DNA of 64,000 bases from UBA3700 sp964478025. GTDB lineage: Bacteria; Bacillota; Clostridia; Christensenellales; UBA3700. The stretch is from positions 18,019 through 82,018 of the forward strand of contig CAYZGK010000005.1 in NCBI GenBank assembly GCA_964478025.1, in the 5' to 3' direction. Each line of letters starts with the position of its first letter. The first letter of the stretch is position 1. The notes under the pieces are model-generated. The model searched no databases. It was not told where the DNA came from and worked only from the letters and a program-made list of their open reading frames with translations. The position numbers were made by a program, and so were the translations under genes. Below, in pieces: positions 8,327 to 15,760 of this stretch.

Positions 8327-9859
8327 CTACAAGCCTAAGTCTTCTTCCTCTAGGCCTTTAATGAATTTAATTTTTCCTTTAAATAACACATCATTTGAAG
8401 AGATTATCATTTCGTACTCACCAGGTTCTTGAATTGCAAGTGGATCTGTAATCCAAGAATTAAATTTTTTAGAACAAACATAATTTGCACCATCAATATT
8501 TACATAAACTCTCTCATAATCTTTATTTATTGAGAATTCAATTTGTGGTTTTTCATTTGTTTGTAATTTTATAACATCACTAGCTAAAGATACTTGAACT
8601 TCTCCCTCGTCTTTTTCTTTACCATCTTGTGTGCTACCATTAATATTTTCTTCTTTTATTTCTTCTTCAATTTCATCAAGCTCTTTATTTGTATTTTCAA
8701 CTCTTTTATTTGAAATACCTGCATAAGCTTCAAATTTAGCGACATCAGACTTTTTAACAGTTGGTGGCACCTTCTTTATAGCTTCGATGAAATTTTTCAT
8801 TGTAAGAGGTGTTAACTTATCTGTCTTTATATAGTTTTCTAGTGGTTCTTCCTTTGCTCTATCACAAACTTCCGCTAAATCCGCACCTGAATATCCCTCA
8901 GTTACATCAACTAATTTATCTATGTTAACATCCTTAGATAATGGTACATTTTGTAATTGTTTAGTAAATAAGTACTTTCTTGCCTTTGCATCAGGAAGAT
9001 GAACATAAATCTTTTCACTAAATCTTCCAGATCTTACCGCTGCACTATCTACTGCCCATGGATTATTTGTTGCACCTAAAATCAATAGATTATCTGTCTT
9101 ACTTGCAAATCCATCGATTTGTTGTAAAAACTCATTAACTCTCTTATCGTTATGAGCATCAACTCCACGTTGAGCAAATAGAGAATCCATCTCATCGATA
9201 AATATAATTGCTAGTTTATCTTTTTTAGTTGCTTCAAATAATGAGGCGATATTTTTTTCACTCTCACCCACCCATTTACTTAATATGTCTGAACTTTTAA
9301 CTGCATAGAATGTTGCACCAACTTCGCCTGCGATAGCTTTAGCTATCATAGTTTTACCAGTTCCTGGAGGACCATAAAGTAGAACACCACCACCAGATTT
9401 TTTGCCGTAAGCTGCGTACTTTTCTGGATATCTTATAGGATTAATCATTCTTGTCATGATTGTATGTTTTACATCCTCAAGACCTGCAACATCTTCAAAC
9501 TTTATATTAGGAATATCTGAAGCTACCCAATTTTTGCCCTCATCTTCCTCTTGCTCAGCTTGTGAATCATTAGGATCAGATTGATTATTTCCAGTATTTC
9601 TAACAACTCTACTTGGTCTTTTATATTCATCCATTTTCTTTGCACAATTTAGCAAAGATTGAGCTTTTGCAAAATAAGTTCTTCTTATATTAGTTTCATT
9701 TTTCCCAGTACACTTTTTAGAAGCAATTAAAAATTGTTCTGCAGCTTTAGTGTAATATTCTTTTGCTGAAGAATAATTACCACCAGCTTGTGCTTTCTGT
9801 GCTTTATCAACGTATTGTCTCCCTATATCAATAGCGAAATCTAATCCATTTTCAGCCAT
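8327..9859 (-). CDS. Vps4/katanin-type AAA ATPase with N-terminal MIT-like domain
   Basis: A 510-residue ATPase of the meiotic clade of AAA proteins. Residues ~5-80 form a three-helix bundle resembling the MIT domain of Vps4 (NYSSAKEYYTKAAEQFLIASK, then FAKAQSLLNCAKKMDEY). An acidic linker (~90-112) leads to the AAA domain: Walker A GPPGTGKT (163-170), pore loop KWVGES (195-200), Walker B IIFIDEMD (218-225), sensor ATNNP, arginine-finger region RSGRF (276-280), and a YSGADL sensor-2 helix. A ~130-residue C-terminal extension ends in a small beta-rich domain. In eukaryotes and archaea such ATPases pull apart ESCRT-III filaments through MIT-MIM contacts. Immediately upstream are ESCRT-III-like genes, which supports the same pairing here. 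Confidence 0.88.
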   Translation of the reverse strand: MAENGLDFAIDIGRQYVDKAQKAQAGGNYSSAKEYYTKAAEQFLIASKKCTGKNETNIRRTYFAKAQSLLNCAKKMDEYKRPSRVVRNTGNNQSDPNDSQAEQEEDEGKNWVASDIPNIKFEDVAGLEDVKHTIMTRMINPIRYPEKYAAYGKKSGGGVLLYGPPGTGKTMIAKAIAGEVGATFYAVKSSDILSKWVGESEKNIASLFEATKKDKLAIIFIDEMDSLFAQRGVDAHNDKRVNEFLQQIDGFASKTDNLLILGATNNPWAVDSAAVRSGRFSEKIYVHLPDAKARKYLFTKQLQNVPLSKDVNIDKLVDVTEGYSGADLAEVCDRAKEEPLENYIKTDKLTPLTMKNFIEAIKKVPPTVKKSDVAKFEAYAGISNKRVENTNKELDEIEEEIKEENINGSTQDGKEKDEGEVQVSLASDVIKLQTNEKPQIEFSINKDYERVYVNIDGANYVCSKKFNSWITDPLAIQEPGEYEMIISSNDVLFKGKIKFIKGLEEEDLGL

Positions 9860-9871
9860 GTTGTCTCCTTA

Positions 9872-10462
9872 TTAGTTTGCTTCCTTATCAATTTGTTTCT
9901 TTAATTTTTCAAGTTCTGCATCAATATCTGCATCAGATAATTCATCTTGAGCAATTTGATCATCAATTAAGTTATTAACCTCAGCTTCAGATACTGAATC
10001 TGGGCTTGTTGCTTGTGATGAGAATTGAGCTTGAGATTCAGTTAAGTACATATCCATTTGTTCAGATTGAGTTTCAACTCCTTGCATAGCAAGTTCAAAC
10101 TCAGCTTGTACTCTTTCAAAATCAGAACTCTTAGTTAATCTTGTCATTTCTTTACTTAGTACACTTAATCCTTCTAAGAAGCCATGTGTCATTTCAGCAA
10201 CATCTTTCATTTGTGAGGCAATTTCAAAGTTTAAAAGCATTTGTTGAGCTCTCTTTTGTTGAACCATAGTTTGTTTAAGTCCAGTGATTGCAAGGTTTGC
10301 TTGAGCTTGAAGTCCTAATTTCTTTGCCTTTTTAGCAGCTTCAATGTAGTACTTTTTCTTACCCTCTAAATCATTGATTTGCTTGTTCATAGTACTGATT
10401 GCTTTTTTAACAACCATTTTCTTCTCTAATTCTTTTTCTTTTTTAGACTTAAATAACCCCAT
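9872..10462 (-). CDS. ESCRT-III/Snf7-like coiled-coil protein with MIM1-like tail
   Basis: A 196-residue, almost wholly helical protein. It begins MGLFKSKKEKEL, like the short amphipathic start of Snf7/CHMP proteins. A long basic helical hairpin (~10-80) is followed by shorter helices with EQMDMYL (~135-145), reminiscent of the CHMP1/CHMP2 helix-5 region, and a strongly acidic C-terminus. The last segment fits the MIM1 consensus that binds MIT domains: D177-x-x-I180-x-x-E183-L184-x-x-L187-K188 (consensus D/E-x-x-L-x-x-R-L-x-x-L-R/K). The next gene encodes an MIT-AAA ATPase. The assignment rests on pattern and context; PspA/Vipp1-type ESCRT-III relatives are the main alternative, but they lack a MIM tail and a Vps4 partner. 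Confidence 0.72.
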   Translation of the reverse strand: MGLFKSKKEKELEKKMVVKKAISTMNKQINDLEGKKKYYIEAAKKAKKLGLQAQANLAITGLKQTMVQQKRAQQMLLNFEIASQMKDVAEMTHGFLEGLSVLSKEMTRLTKSSDFERVQAEFELAMQGVETQSEQMDMYLTESQAQFSSQATSPDSVSEAEVNNLIDDQIAQDELSDADIDAELEKLKKQIDKEAN

Positions 10463-10464
10463 AA

Positions 10465-11091
10465 TTATAAATTCTCCTTTTCCTTTTTCTTAATAAGTGC
10501 TGCTTCACCGTTTTCTTCAATTTCATTAAATGTAACTTCATTTTCAGTTGTATCAGCTTCTTCAAACATAGCAAGAAGTTCATCATCTTTCTTGTTTGCA
10601 CCATAAATTGTTTCGTTTTCATCAACCATTGATTCAACTTCAGCAAATGTTTCATCAGCATTTACTAAGCTATCTTCAAGTAATGTCTTATTCTTTAATG
10701 CGCTAGTTAAAAATCCAGTTAAAGCTACAGGATCTGCAATCAATTTATTTAATGGAACTTTTCCTGTAGATACATAGAAATTCTTATCCTCAATTGCAAC
10801 TTGAAGTTTTGTTAATTGATCAATATCATACATTAAGAATTCTGCTCTTTTAGCGTCCTTAACTTTTTGATTTTTTAGGTAATTAATTTCTTTTGCATAC
10901 ATTAATCTAATTTCATTAGATTTTTCTGCTTTACCTTTTTTCATCAATTCGTTAATTTCTTGTTCTTTAATAACAATACCATCTTTTAAAACTTGTCTTT
11001 GTTTTTCAAGTTCTAAAATAGCATCAACGCATTGTTCTTTTGTAACTTTGTTAAGTTTTCTACGATTAATAAGTGATTTAATCCAACCCAT
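10465..11091 (-). CDS. Coiled-coil protein, possible second ESCRT-III-like subunit
   Basis: A 208-residue helical protein beginning MGWIKSLINRRKL, again a short hydrophobic/basic start that could insert into a membrane surface. Residues ~15-110 are a basic, heptad-rich helical hairpin; residues ~130-200 are acidic and contain DDELLAMFEEA, a possible but weaker MIT-binding tail. The gene has an AAGGAG site before its ATG and ends two bases before the next ESCRT-III-like gene. Size, charge layout and position suggest a paralogous filament subunit. I do not recognise a named family, and the assignment is by analogy with its neighbour. Confidence 0.55.
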   Translation of the reverse strand: MGWIKSLINRRKLNKVTKEQCVDAILELEKQRQVLKDGIVIKEQEINELMKKGKAEKSNEIRLMYAKEINYLKNQKVKDAKRAEFLMYDIDQLTKLQVAIEDKNFYVSTGKVPLNKLIADPVALTGFLTSALKNKTLLEDSLVNADETFAEVESMVDENETIYGANKKDDELLAMFEEADTTENEVTFNEIEENGEAALIKKKEKENL

Positions 11092-11108
11092 TTATTTTTC
11101 TCCTTTTT

Positions 11109-11462
11109 TTATTCAAGCATTTCTCTTTTTTGGATAAGTTCTTTTACATCAGACATACCATACTTTATGGCAACCTCGCTTCCAAACTTACCCCTCATCA
11201 AATTTAATTTTAAATCATCTAATTTATTAGATATTTTTTCATCGATTTTTATAATTTCATCATCAACAACAGGATTTGCATATTTTAAGTCAATGTAGTA
11301 TTCATCCAATTGATCATATAAGTCTTTTCTTTCTTCTGCAAGAACCATTAAATACTTAACTTTTTCAGCTAATTTTTCAAGTCTATCTTTTTCTTGCAAG
11401 ACTTTACTTGTATGTGAATTTGAAATATCTATTACTTTTTTTAACTTACTAAATAGTCCCAT
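11109..11462 (-). CDS. Small coiled-coil protein in the ESCRT-like operon
   Basis: A 117-residue helical protein starting MGLFSKLKKV; the start at 11462 is chosen because the ATG overlaps the SPFH stop (TAATG) and gives the same MG-aromatic-basic opening as the next two proteins. Heptad repeats cover ~15-90 (LEKLAEKVKYL, YDQLDEYYIDL). There is no membrane segment and no recognisable catalytic motif. It may be a third filament component or an adaptor between the SPFH protein and the coiled-coil proteins. Function unknown; the operon position is the main evidence. Confidence 0.55.
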   Translation of the reverse strand: MGLFSKLKKVIDISNSHTSKVLQEKDRLEKLAEKVKYLMVLAEERKDLYDQLDEYYIDLKYANPVVDDEIIKIDEKISNKLDDLKLNLMRGKFGSEVAIKYGMSDVKELIQKREMLE

Positions 11463-12220
11463 TAGATTCTTGCTCCACAATTACTACAAAACTTACTACC
11501 CTCAACAAGTTTTGCACCACATTCTCTACAACAACCTTCTTTTGATGAAAGTCTAACTTTACTCTTATCTATGTACTTATCTCCAATATTTACATTTGAA
11601 ATAATAAGCGATGAAACCTCAAGGCCATAATCATGAGAAAGTACTTTCCCAATTTGTTTTTGCACATAGTATGCTAAATCGTTCTTATTTTCAGCAATTT
11701 TATCTAAAGCTATTGAATTTACTGCAACATACTCAATAATATTTGGCTCGATTAAAGATAGAATTCTACCTTTTAATCTTTCTTTTAAATCCGCTGTTGT
11801 ATATTTTTTGTCTGTACCTACAATTTCTATATAAAATTGTCTTGGATTTTTTACTCTAATTTCAATCTCACCATTTGCTCCCATTTTTGCTGGAGTATCT
11901 GTAATTGGGTCATGGATATCAAAAAGTGCTGGAGTGCCCCATAAAACTTTTAACTTTGCAGTTTTAGATATATAAAATAATTCAACTCTAGATATATCTG
12001 CACTTCTAGAAAATAGTGATTTCTTATCAAAAATAGGATAAATACCAGGTTTTAGCGTCTCTAGTGCTATTCCATTTTTTAAAAGAATAGCAACATGAGT
12101 TTCATCAACAATAACTTGAGAATCCTCACCAAACTTTGACATATCTTTTCTTACAAATATGTCATTATTTGTTATATCAAGTTCATCAAGTCCTATTACT
12201 TTAGATTTTCTATATGCCAC
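11462..12220 (-). CDS. SPFH/band-7 protein with C-terminal zinc ribbon
   Basis: A 252-residue protein of the SPFH (stomatin/prohibitin/flotillin) type, close to the bacterial 'virion core'/YdjI-like group. The N-terminal beta-rich SPFH region covers ~20-150, the helical part ~150-220, and a zinc ribbon closes the protein (C-x-x-C in CRECGAKL and CSNCGARI). There is no obvious N-terminal membrane helix, so any membrane contact would be peripheral. It is the first gene of the operon and uses a GTG start at 12220 with a GAAGGA site. Relatives pair with PspA-like membrane-protecting proteins, so a scaffold that recruits the ESCRT-III-like proteins to membrane is a reasonable inference. Confidence 0.8.
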   Translation of the reverse strand: MAYRKSKVIGLDELDITNNDIFVRKDMSKFGEDSQVIVDETHVAILLKNGIALETLKPGIYPIFDKKSLFSRSADISRVELFYISKTAKLKVLWGTPALFDIHDPITDTPAKMGANGEIEIRVKNPRQFYIEIVGTDKKYTTADLKERLKGRILSLIEPNIIEYVAVNSIALDKIAENKNDLAYYVQKQIGKVLSHDYGLEVSSLIISNVNIGDKYIDKSKVRLSSKEGCCRECGAKLVEGSKFCSNCGARI

Positions 12221-12252
12221 GTTTTCCTTCTTTTAAAACATTTATATAAAAT

Positions 12253-12281
12253 ATTATATTTAATAATATATTTTAAGTCAA
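12253..12281 (-). promoter_or_regulatory. Promoter of the SPFH/ESCRT-like/BrxL/TIR operon
   Basis: Minus-strand TTGACT (12276-12281) and a perfect TATAAT (12253-12258) are 17 bases apart, immediately downstream of the ftsZ terminator. All following genes to 3241 are spaced by 18 bases or fewer or overlap, so one transcript is likely. Confidence 0.8.
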
Positions 12282-12294
12282 TACCGCAATAAAA

Positions 12295-12339
12295 CCAAAA
12301 AGGAGAAGCACCTACATTGAGATACCTCCCCTTTTTTGG
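12295..12339 (-). terminator. ftsZ terminator
   Basis: On the minus strand, CCAAAAAAGGGGAGG pairs imperfectly with the CTCCTTTTTGG arm across an ~18-base loop, followed by a T-rich tract. It separates ftsZ from the SPFH operon. Confidence 0.65.
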
Positions 12340-12363
12340 GTATATATGTTGTTGTAAACTTAA

Positions 12364-13653
12364 TTAAATGCCTCTGTTCTTAATTCTTGCAATCCAAGGT
12401 GGTGTAACCTTTGTAGCTTCTTGAGTTGGAGCTTTTGGTTGAACACTTTGTGTTGGTTGAGCTTGAACAGGTTGTTGTTGTGGCTGTTGAGCTTGATAAC
12501 CATAATTTGCATAATTAACTTGAGGTCTTGGTTGAGCACTGTATTGTGGTGCTTGATAGTAGTTATTACTATATTGTTGTGGATTTTGTTGTTGTGGTTG
12601 AACTGGTTCCATTCCAACTCTGAATCCTTTACCATACATCTCTTTAAACTTTTCATTATCCATTGTCATACCTTGTTGAGGAACTTTGTTAATTAAACCT
12701 GCTAAACCTTTAGATCTATTTTCCTCAAATCCAGTACCAACTAATAATACTTTTACTTTGTCTCCTATATTTTCTTCAAATCCTGTACCAAATATAATGT
12801 TACAATCAGGAGCTGTACATTGTCTTATAAGTGTTGTAGCTGTTGTAACTTCTTCAAGTCCTAAAGTAGTTCCACCAACCATGTAAACTAATACATTTGT
12901 AGCACCTGCTATATTTGTTCCAATCAAATCACTTTGAATAGCTTCATATACGGCTTTGTAAACCTTTCCTTCACCTTCAGCCTCACCAATAGCCATATGA
13001 GCAATTCCCTTATCTTTCATAATTGTTCTTACATCAGCAAAGTCAAGGTTAATCTTAGATGGTGTTGCAATAACATCTGTAATACCACTAATAGCATCCT
13101 TTAAAACTTTATCTGCTGCAATAAATGCCTCTATCATACTTGCATTCTTCATAACTTTTAATAAGTTGTTATTTGGAATGACAATTAATGAATCGACATA
13201 TTTCTTTAATTCTTCAATACCAGCTTCAGCGTTCTTTTGTCTTACTGGACCTTCAAATTCAAAAGGCTTAGTAACAACTGCAACTGTTAAAATTTTCTTT
13301 TCTCTTGCCATTTGAGCGATAACTGGAGCAGCACCTGTTCCTGTTCCACCACCCATACCGGCAGTAATAAATAACATATCAATGTCATTTAAATATTCTC
13401 TAATCTCATCGCGAGCTTCTTCTGCTGCACCTTTACCAACATCTGGTCTAGCACCAGCACCTAATCCTTTGGTAGTAGTTTTACCAATAGAGATTTTGTT
13501 TGCGCAAGGAGAATGTAATAATGCTTGATTATCTGTATTAACTACAGCAAATTCTGCACTTTGTACTCCTGCTTCGATCATACTGTCAACTGCGTTACAA
13601 CCACCGCCGCCGACACCCATTACTAGTATTCTTGCTTGTTTAATTTCTGACAT
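12364..13653 (-). CDS. ftsZ: Cell division GTPase FtsZ with long Q/P-rich linker
   Basis: FtsZ polymerises into the Z-ring that organises septum formation. The 429-residue protein has the N-terminal GVGGGGCNAVDSM nucleotide loop, the tubulin signature GGGTGTGAAPV and the T7-type loop (NLDFADV). After the globular domain (~residue 335) comes a ~75-residue linker rich in Q, P, Y and N, then a basic conserved C-terminal peptide (PPWIARIKNR) that should bind FtsA and/or SepF. It lies 18 bases after ftsA and ends the reduced dcw operon. The linker composition matches disordered regions in SepF and in the FtsL-position protein of the same genome. Confidence 0.97.
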   Translation of the reverse strand: MSEIKQARILVMGVGGGGCNAVDSMIEAGVQSAEFAVVNTDNQALLHSPCANKISIGKTTTKGLGAGARPDVGKGAAEEARDEIREYLNDIDMLFITAGMGGGTGTGAAPVIAQMAREKKILTVAVVTKPFEFEGPVRQKNAEAGIEELKKYVDSLIVIPNNNLLKVMKNASMIEAFIAADKVLKDAISGITDVIATPSKINLDFADVRTIMKDKGIAHMAIGEAEGEGKVYKAVYEAIQSDLIGTNIAGATNVLVYMVGGTTLGLEEVTTATTLIRQCTAPDCNIIFGTGFEENIGDKVKVLLVGTGFEENRSKGLAGLINKVPQQGMTMDNEKFKEMYGKGFRVGMEPVQPQQQNPQQYSNNYYQAPQYSAQPRPQVNYANYGYQAQQPQQQPVQAQPTQSVQPKAPTQEATKVTPPWIARIKNRGI

Positions 13654-13671
13654 AATATACCCTCCATGTTT

Positions 13672-14814
13672 TTAATTAAATAATTTGTTCCAAATACTTT
13701 GGTTTTCATTTATTTCATAAGCTACATCAATTAATGCTATTAAAGATGTAAAATATGGTTTATCAAATCCATTTACTCCAGCAACTCTACCTTTTACTCT
13801 TCTTTTTAGTTTCTTTTCAAGATACGCTACTGAGCCTTTTATTCCAGATATTCCACCACCTGTTAGATATACTGGTGTACTATCTGATACAACACCTGGC
13901 TCTTGATCAATTGAATTTTCAATAAAATCAACTATATCATCAAGCCTTGCTTTCAAAGCATTGTTTATATCTATTGCCTTAAAAGTCTTAATTCTATTAT
14001 TTGATTGAACTGTATATACAGCTCCTTCCATCATCGCAAAATCTAAATTTACATTCTTTTGAAGCTCTAGTGCTGCTTCAAAATCTACATCAAGTTGTCT
14101 AGCAAGAGCATCAAATATACTTCCAGTTCCTAGTGGCGCTGTGTATTGGCTTATAATTCCATCACCTTTAACAAGTGCAAGTGAAGTTGAACCAAATCCA
14201 ATATCTAGACTTAATGACCCAAATTTTCTAGCTTCAGTATCTATAAATCTACTGCTTACTGCCCAAGTAGATATAACATACTTAACGCTTTCAATTCCAA
14301 GCTCTATTGCTATTGAATCAAATATTCTTACAAACAGGTCAGATGCGTATAGATAAGATATTGTTGCGCTAACATGCGTAGCTCTATCTCCAAGTGGATC
14401 TAATGTTGAGTATTGATCATCAAGCGTATAATTAATTGCTGATGATGAAATTAAAACCCATTCATTATTCTGATCTAATTTGTCACCCTTTTTGTGAAGT
14501 TCATCTATTATTTGTCTTGTAATCAATTTTTCTCTACCAAAATTCATATAACTTGTTCTGGTGTCTACTTTAGAAAACTCTGCTGGAACACTAACATATA
14601 ATGTTTTTGGCATCTTTTCTATTCTTGAAGCATTGATTGTTCTTTTTACATCATCTAACAGATTTTCAAAATCACAAAACTCTGATTCATAATATCCTTG
14701 ATAAGTTTCACATGAGAAAGACGAAATGTTTATAACTCCAATCGAATTTTTGGAGCCCACAGCAAAACATAGTTTGCTCGAACCAATATCTAAAACAGCA
14801 ACTTCTTTACCCAT
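13672..14814 (-). CDS. ftsA: Cell division protein FtsA
   Basis: FtsA is the actin-like ATPase that ties FtsZ to the membrane. Actin-fold motifs are present: phosphate-1 LDIGSSKLCF near the N-terminus, phosphate-2 SLDIGFGSTSLA, and adenosine loop YLTGGGISGIKG. The start is set at the ATG at 14814 because an upstream in-frame TTG at 14880 would add 22 residues encoded by promoter sequence and overlap ftsQ. At 380 aa it is slightly short; the C-terminus (SIWNKLFN) is a candidate amphipathic membrane anchor. No SD precedes this ATG; TATAAT ends six bases upstream, so the mRNA from this promoter may be leaderless. Confidence 0.9.
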   Translation of the reverse strand: MGKEVAVLDIGSSKLCFAVGSKNSIGVINISSFSCETYQGYYESEFCDFENLLDDVKRTINASRIEKMPKTLYVSVPAEFSKVDTRTSYMNFGREKLITRQIIDELHKKGDKLDQNNEWVLISSSAINYTLDDQYSTLDPLGDRATHVSATISYLYASDLFVRIFDSIAIELGIESVKYVISTWAVSSRFIDTEARKFGSLSLDIGFGSTSLALVKGDGIISQYTAPLGTGSIFDALARQLDVDFEAALELQKNVNLDFAMMEGAVYTVQSNNRIKTFKAIDINNALKARLDDIVDFIENSIDQEPGVVSDSTPVYLTGGGISGIKGSVAYLEKKLKRRVKGRVAGVNGFDKPYFTSLIALIDVAYEINENQSIWNKLFN

Positions 14815-14820
14815 ATTTTT

Positions 14821-14849
14821 ATTATATGCAAAGCATATAATAAAGTCAA
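14821..14849 (-). promoter_or_regulatory. ftsA promoter giving a predicted leaderless mRNA
   Basis: Minus-strand TTGACT (14844-14849), 17-base spacer, TATAAT (14821-14826), then six bases and the ftsA ATG. Transcription should begin at or within a base of the start codon. It lies just after the ftsQ stop codon (14870-14872). Confidence 0.7.
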
Positions 14850-14869
14850 TAGTTTTTTTAATATTTTTT

Positions 14870-15664
14870 TTATATTGCAAATAAATCTGTTTGATTTGCG
14901 ATATAATTACATTCGTTATTTTCGTTAATTACTACATAACCACTTTGTTTTTGAGTGCTTGTTAAAACATTAATATAATTTGAATATTGCGTATTAAAAT
15001 GCTCTCCTATTGATAACGTATTGTTATTTAGAACAAATGTTACTCCTGTATTTGTTGTTAGGAAATAATAACTATTCTCTCCATTTTCAACATATTTAAT
15101 TTCAGGAATAAATGTAGCAAATCTCTTATTTATAAAATGTATGTTATCTAGTTTTTCAGCAACAGCTAAAATATTTGTAAGCCATGGAAGTGTTACAAAT
15201 GTTCCAGTTTGAACTGCAGCTGATGATACGCCAGATAAAACAGTTACATACTTATTTTGATTCATGTATTCATTTAAATTAGATACTATCTCTAAAACTT
15301 TCATTTCTCTATCTAAAAGTGCATATGTAGATCCATCTTCAATTGGATAAGCAAATACAGCTGTTCTTTTAGAAACATTTATACAAACTTTAGATGGAAA
15401 TTTTCTTTCAATTGAAATAACTTTTATATATGGATGTAATGCTTCGATATTGCTAGTTGCAATTTCTTCATCTACACCAAATACACTTGAGTGGTTTATT
15501 ATCTTACTATCCTCTATTATGCTATTTATATCCGTAGAGGTTAAAACAGTGTCACTTGCACTTTCAACTTCAATTCCATTAATCATAAATACAAGACAAG
15601 CCACGGTTATTAAAACCGCAACTACAACTATAGTGATAATAATTCCAACAACTTTTTTACTCAT
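14870..15664 (-). CDS. ftsQ: FtsQ/DivIB-type division protein
   Basis: A 264-residue bitopic protein: short cytoplasmic start (MSKK), one membrane helix (~5-30) and an extracellular part. Residues ~33-100 fit the POTRA domain of FtsQ/DivIB (IEDSKIINHSSVFGVDEEIATSNIEALHPYIKVISIERKFP is split over this span), followed by the beta domain. FtsQ/DivIB forms a complex with FtsL and DivIC/FtsB that licenses septal peptidoglycan synthesis. Its place just before ftsA-ftsZ supports the call. Sequence conservation in this family is weak, so the call relies on topology, POTRA pattern and position. Confidence 0.8.
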   Translation of the reverse strand: MSKKVVGIIITIVVVAVLITVACLVFMINGIEVESASDTVLTSTDINSIIEDSKIINHSSVFGVDEEIATSNIEALHPYIKVISIERKFPSKVCINVSKRTAVFAYPIEDGSTYALLDREMKVLEIVSNLNEYMNQNKYVTVLSGVSSAAVQTGTFVTLPWLTNILAVAEKLDNIHFINKRFATFIPEIKYVENGENSYYFLTTNTGVTFVLNNNTLSIGEHFNTQYSNYINVLTSTQKQSGYVVINENNECNYIANQTDLFAI

Positions 15665-15760
15665 ATATGCCCTTTTTAGTAAGAAAAGTTATCAGTTTAT
15701 AAAACCAATAACTTTTCTAAAGATTTTTTACCTTTTCAGGTATTTTTCAATTTTTAAATT

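Noticed and set aside
9872..10462. Naming the 196-aa protein PspA
   Set aside because: The length and helices are partly similar, but the MIM1-like tail, MGLF start and the MIT-AAA partner fit an ESCRT-III/Vps4 pairing better. Kept as an alternative only.
10449..10661. 70-codon minus-strand frame rich in K, L and M
   Set aside because: It overlaps the 208-aa coiled-coil gene out of frame; low-complexity AT-rich shadow.
12360..12696. Open frames on both strands over the end of ftsZ
   Set aside because: They arise from the repetitive Q/P-rich linker codons of ftsZ; the frame with GTPase motifs is the real one.
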